NCBI GenBank assembly: GCA_028701945.1
Contig: JAQVPT010000118.1
Location: forward strand, 1-9,905
Direction of reading: 5' to 3'
Source of the DNA: Bacteroidales bacterium
GTDB lineage: Bacteria > Bacteroidota > Bacteroidia > Bacteroidales > ML635J-15
DNA length: 9,905 nt
The notes under the pieces were generated by a model. That model was given only the letters and a program-made list of their open reading frames with translations. It made no database searches and had not been told where the DNA came from. Within the stretch, counting starts at the first letter, position 1. Each line of letters begins with the position of its first letter. The position numbers and the translations under genes are program-made. Of this stretch, positions 7,501-9,905 are shown one piece after another.

Positions 7501-9905
7501 GATTTGAGCTGTATAGCCTGCTATCTTTGATAAACATGAGATTGATGCTTATCCCTCCACGATAATTTTCCTCAATCTTTATTGGGATTTTTTTGGTTTC
7601 AGCATCTAATTTTATTATTTCTTTTTTGTATGATTTTCCTTTTACTTCAAGCTCATATAGTAGATATACATTTTCGTACGAAGATCCAACAATAAGATTG
7701 ACAGTTTCTCCTGGTTGTGCAGAATAATTGTCTGCGATAAAGAACGAAGTCGCCGTATATGGCATTTTTGTACTTTCTTTATCATATAGAACAAAATCGT
7801 TAGTGTTTTCAATGTCATTACCCCATTTGTCTTTAGAGGTCATAACAATTCTATATACTCCAGATTGCCATTGTGATGCATTTTTTAAAGCGAGTTTAGA
7901 CCCCTTTTTAGTTATCAATTCGTGTGAGAAAACATTTTCTCCTTTAGTCCAATTACTATATTCGGTTTCGTGCGAAAACTCATATCCCGGATACATTGAA
8001 TGCCATTCTTGTTCAGAATACAAAGGCTTATCAACTATCCCCCATTGGCGTTTTGCCAATAGTAAACCTGGGTCATTCAACTTAAAAATTTCGACTTTAA
8101 CATTAGCCGGCACAAAAACTCCTGAGATATTATTTGAGTTTACGCTTATACTGTCAATTTTACTTTTCTCAAGATTTCCGTAAAAATCATTTGATAATAT
8201 TAGACTTTTTTCTGCCACATAAACTATTGATGAGCTGGCTTGAGTTTCACCATTAATATCGGTTGTCGAAACGGATATCGTGTAATAGTAGTAGATGTTC
8301 TTGTTCATTTCTCCAAAATCATCGGCAATTGCTTTAAATCCAATCTTGAATTTGCCGTCATCATCAACTTTTACATCTCCATAAGCAATTTCTTTTTGAG
8401 TAAAGCTCCCTCCGCTGTAATATCCCCACCACATCGGGTTTCGTACAATTTTGTATGATACTTTTGCATCAGTGAGTGCTGTTCCGGCATAAGTCATTGC
8501 TGTTCCCTCTGCGTGTATGCTATCGTTAATTCTGTATTCACCTTCGATAGGTAACATCTTAACTTCAAACATTGGACGTTTATACTCTTCAACTTTAATG
8601 TAATGTGAAAATTCTCCGGCACTTATGTGAAAATTTCCTGTTAATACATCAAGAGGGATTGTGAAGCTTCCGTTAAAACTACCATATTCGTTGGTAGTAA
8701 GATGTTTTGATGCGATTTCCTGATAGTTTACATCGTAAAGAAAAACTGTTGTTGTAAAATTTGGTAGTATTTTAATTTCTTCACTTTTTTTGTCGATACA
8801 TATTGCTTTAAAGTTTATCGTTTGTCCGGGGCGATAAATGGCTCTATCTGTGAAAATTTTTATCTCAGTAGCCCGTTGTTCTTCATAATTATCGTAATAA
8901 TATAAATAGGTGTTTTCGGAAATAAAATCGTCATTTTTACTTATGTCAAGCCTTATGTCTGAATAAGTATTCTCATCAAACTTTTTCATTGATGCAAAGC
9001 CACTTTCATCAGTGTATTCGGTGGCTAATTTATTGTAAACATATTCTCTTTTAATGTAAGAATATTCGTATTTGAATGTCTCAATTTTTGCTCCTACAAT
9101 AGGCTGTCCTGTTGTACGATCAAACACATAGTATCCTGAGTTTTTGTAGTAGCTATTGTTAGTGGTTAGACTAAGATCAGATACAAATAATTTACTTTCG
9201 GATATGTAGTTCTCTTCAATTTGAAATTCAGGTTTTGCATGAAGAAATATGATATAAAAACCTTTATCAAGTGCATCGCATAAGTACTCAGTATTGTGAG
9301 TATTATAGTCTGATGATTTTGGTAGTTCGATAAGCTTTGATTTTATTATCGTTTCCGACATTTTAAGTATTTCAGAATAATAACCTTCTTCGTAATAAGA
9401 TTTATCTTTTTTAAGATATTTGGCATAATCGCATTTTAAAACTGTTATGTAAAGTTTGTCCGTATTAACATAATCTATTCTTATTGGGAATTTTGAATTT
9501 GGCTTAACAATTTTTTCGCTTTGATAAGTGAAACTAGTTTTCTCAATCTCGTTGATAAGGTTCTTACATTCTGGATAATATGTCGCTTTTGGATATAATT
9601 CTATAACTTTTGAAAGTAAACTATGAGCTTTCTTTTTGTATGTTTGATATTTGATTGTTGTTGAATCTAAGAAATTGTACTTTCCTCCAAGTTGGTTATA
9701 ATATTTCGCAAGTTCATAATCTATCATTGCAAGTTCGGATGTTTTATAATGTTTTTCGTGGAGATTTAGAAGTGCCGATTCCCATAAAACATCTTTATTA
9801 TTGCTATTGAGATTTGCTTTTATGTAATTCAGTCTTAATAAATCAGTGTAAATTAATGATTCCGCATCATCTTTATTTTCTAATCTTGTCGAAAGCCATT
9901 TTTGA
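4532..9905 (-). CDS. Alpha-2-macroglobulin family protein, thioester-containing, 5' end missing
   Basis: The frame stays open to the window edge, so 1790 residues are visible and the N-terminus (with the expected signal peptide or lipobox) is not. Numbering is from the first whole codon. Domains in order: a helical, tetratricopeptide-like N-terminal part (1-130); MG1 (about 130-235); an MG2-like domain with YVFDRTTGQPIVGAKI (258-274); MG3 opening with FTDRAIYRPGQ (351-361); further MG domains; a low-complexity bait-like segment (924-1002); the macroglobulin core with FFYPNLVTDKNGE...TRW (1017-1043); a thioester domain with CAEQ at 1241-1244 and a later GGWAWFDG; and a C-terminal receptor-binding-like domain in about the last 105 residues. 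Family members in bacteria act in the periplasm or on the outer membrane, trapping proteases through bait cleavage and the Cys-Gln thioester. The thioester Cys and Gln are both present, so this is the reactive type, not a thioester-lacking paralogue. It is convergent with mqnD. No penicillin-binding protein partner (pbpC) is visible on the side seen here; the upstream side is outside the window. Confidence 0.93.
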   Translation of the reverse strand, partial: QKWLSTRLENKDDAESLIYTDLLRLNYIKANLNSNNKDVLWESALLNLHEKHYKTSELAMIDYELAKYYNQLGGKYNFLDSTTIKYQTYKKKAHSLLSKVIELYPKATYYPECKNLINEIEKTSFTYQSEKIVKPNSKFPIRIDYVNTDKLYITVLKCDYAKYLKKDKSYYEEGYYSEILKMSETIIKSKLIELPKSSDYNTHNTEYLCDALDKGFYIIFLHAKPEFQIEENYISESKLFVSDLSLTTNNSYYKNSGYYVFDRTTGQPIVGAKIETFKYEYSYIKREYVYNKLATEYTDESGFASMKKFDENTYSDIRLDISKNDDFISENTYLYYYDNYEEQRATEIKIFTDRAIYRPGQTINFKAICIDKKSEEIKILPNFTTTVFLYDVNYQEIASKHLTTNEYGSFNGSFTIPLDVLTGNFHISAGEFSHYIKVEEYKRPMFEVKMLPIEGEYRINDSIHAEGTAMTYAGTALTDAKVSYKIVRNPMWWGYYSGGSFTQKEIAYGDVKVDDDGKFKIGFKAIADDFGEMNKNIYYYYTISVSTTDINGETQASSSIVYVAEKSLILSNDFYGNLEKSKIDSISVNSNNISGVFVPANVKVEIFKLNDPGLLLAKRQWGIVDKPLYSEQEWHSMYPGYEFSHETEYSNWTKGENVFSHELITKKGSKLALKNASQWQSGVYRIVMTSKDKWGNDIENTNDFVLYDKESTKMPYTATSFFIADNYSAQPGETVNLIVGSSYENVYLLYELEVKGKSYKKEIIKLDAETKKIPIKIEENYRGGISINLMFIKDSRLYSSNQRIEVPWKNKDLDLKFITFRDKTLPGSKEEWKIKITDQNGTISGAELLASMYDASLDKFAQNSWYWAIFPNYYSYSNWSGNSFTYGSSSVYFINFYPDNVPKLIYNPGFNFYGFSYDGRYYDNDRSGRTRTAAAESAGGLLRKETISFSSTAKDEEAELEDGIMLKKDQTAQNSITLEEQTLENAPANRQEKAGESDKRNQYAEVQIRKNFNETAFFYPNLVTDKNGEILISFTMPESLTRWNFMGFAHTKDLKLGQISKEVITQKELMVMPNLPRFFRENDKMTISVKINNVSDMLIVGKSNIEFFDPITLKNLNDLFLLEKSEIKKISIEKDKNIAVNWDIKIPEGLSAVGVRITAESKHHSDGEERIIPILTNRMLVTETMPLPVRKAGTTEFVMKKLKTNNSSTLKHHRYTLEFTNNPAWYAVQALPYIMEYPFDCAEQTFSRYYANILATHIANSDPKIKRVFDIWKNTPSSQALMSNLEKNQELKALLLEETPWVLEAKDENERKHRIGLLFDLNRMSMESNSALTKLQKQQKYNGGWAWFDGMPESWYITQHIVTGMGHLDNLGVTYVKSDSKTWNMTKKAIEFIDGELVDSYNHLKRYCDEDCMEKDNISYMQIQYLYARSYFINDVPINKRTEEAFNYYKGQAEKYWKNKSFYMQGMIALALNRYDKKTVPVKIVASLKEHAIHSDEMGMYWKNDRGYYWYQAPIETHALLIEMFDEVANDETSVEEIKVWLLKQKQTQDWKTTKATAEAIYALLLRGTNLLSDDSMAVIEVGNMKIDPANDPEIKTEAGTGYFKKAWDGSMVKPEWGDVKVTKTNSTVSWGAVYWQYFEQLDKITEFEETPLTINKKLFVQRREGNKPVIVPIKKDANLEVGDKVTVRIEIRVDRDMEYVHLKDMRASCFEPVDYISGYRYKAGLGYYQGIKDASMNFFIDYLRKGTYVFEYDLIVSQKGDFSNGITTIQSMYAPEFTSHSEGVRVLVK
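6173..6184 (-). other. Thioester motif CAEQ codons of the macroglobulin
   Basis: The codons read Cys1241-Ala-Glu-Gln1244, in the context YPFDCAEQTFSRYYAN. CxEQ is the macroglobulin/complement thioester signature, where the Cys sulfhydryl and Gln side chain form the internal bond. The Gly that precedes Cys in the human GCGEQ form is Asp here. Confidence 0.85.
6898..7135 (-). other. Bait-region-like low-complexity segment of the macroglobulin
   Basis: It encodes about residues 924-1002, between the N-terminal MG domains and the macroglobulin core. The segment has almost no aromatic residues and is rich in Ala, Ser, Glu, Lys and Arg (for example GRTRTAAAESAGG, then an acidic KDEEAELEDG, then a Gln/Asn/Glu-rich part ending in KRNQ). 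Its position fits that of the bait region, the exposed linker that proteases cut to trigger the trap. The assignment as bait is inferred from position and composition. Confidence 0.55.

Noticed and set aside
7728..8183. Plus-strand open frame of 151 codons opposite the macroglobulin MG domains.
   Set aside because: A complementary-strand shadow: the minus strand carries recognisable domain sequence throughout, and the plus-strand product shows no family features.

Overview
The window is an ordinary, densely coded piece of an AT-rich bacterial chromosome, most likely from the Bacteroidota. The evidence for this is the style of the large alpha-2-macroglobulin-like protein, near-absent Shine-Dalgarno sequences, and a promoter of the TTG / TAnnTTTG type used by that phylum. 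It holds seven protein genes, two of them cut by the window edges, and no gene-free stretch longer than about 150 bases. I see no RNA gene, insertion sequence, CRISPR array, phage gene or pseudogene.

Layout. Positions 1-1255 (+): the 3' part of a PlsC-type acyltransferase overlaps by 8 bases with a nitrilase-superfamily omega-amidase of the YafV type. Positions 1340-2882 (-): folE (GTP cyclohydrolase I) followed by fabD (malonyl-CoA:ACP transacylase), 49 bases apart and convergent with the first pair. Positions 2883-3032: a divergent intergenic region with an 8-bp-period degenerate repeat and a good candidate promoter for the rightward genes. Positions 3033-4476 (+): mqnB and mqnD, overlapping by 11 bases, two enzymes of the futalosine route to menaquinone. 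Positions 4477-4531: a short convergent spacer that carries two more units of the same 8-bp repeat. Positions 4532-9905 (-): a very large alpha-2-macroglobulin-family gene with an intact CxEQ thioester motif; its 5' end lies beyond the window.

Functionally this is housekeeping metabolism (phospholipid and fatty-acid synthesis, pterin/folate precursor, amide metabolite repair, menaquinone) beside one envelope protease-inhibitor-like protein. The mqnB/mqnD pair shows that the host makes menaquinone by the futalosine pathway and not (or not only) by the classical men pathway. I did not find a convincing new biological system. The points most worth a second look are the dispersed 8-mer repeat, the bait-like segment and thioester of the macroglobulin, and the very short leader predicted for mqnB. 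Five gene starts were considered against family N-termini; for four of them (omega-amidase, fabD, mqnB, mqnD) I chose an internal ATG over a longer upstream reading frame.
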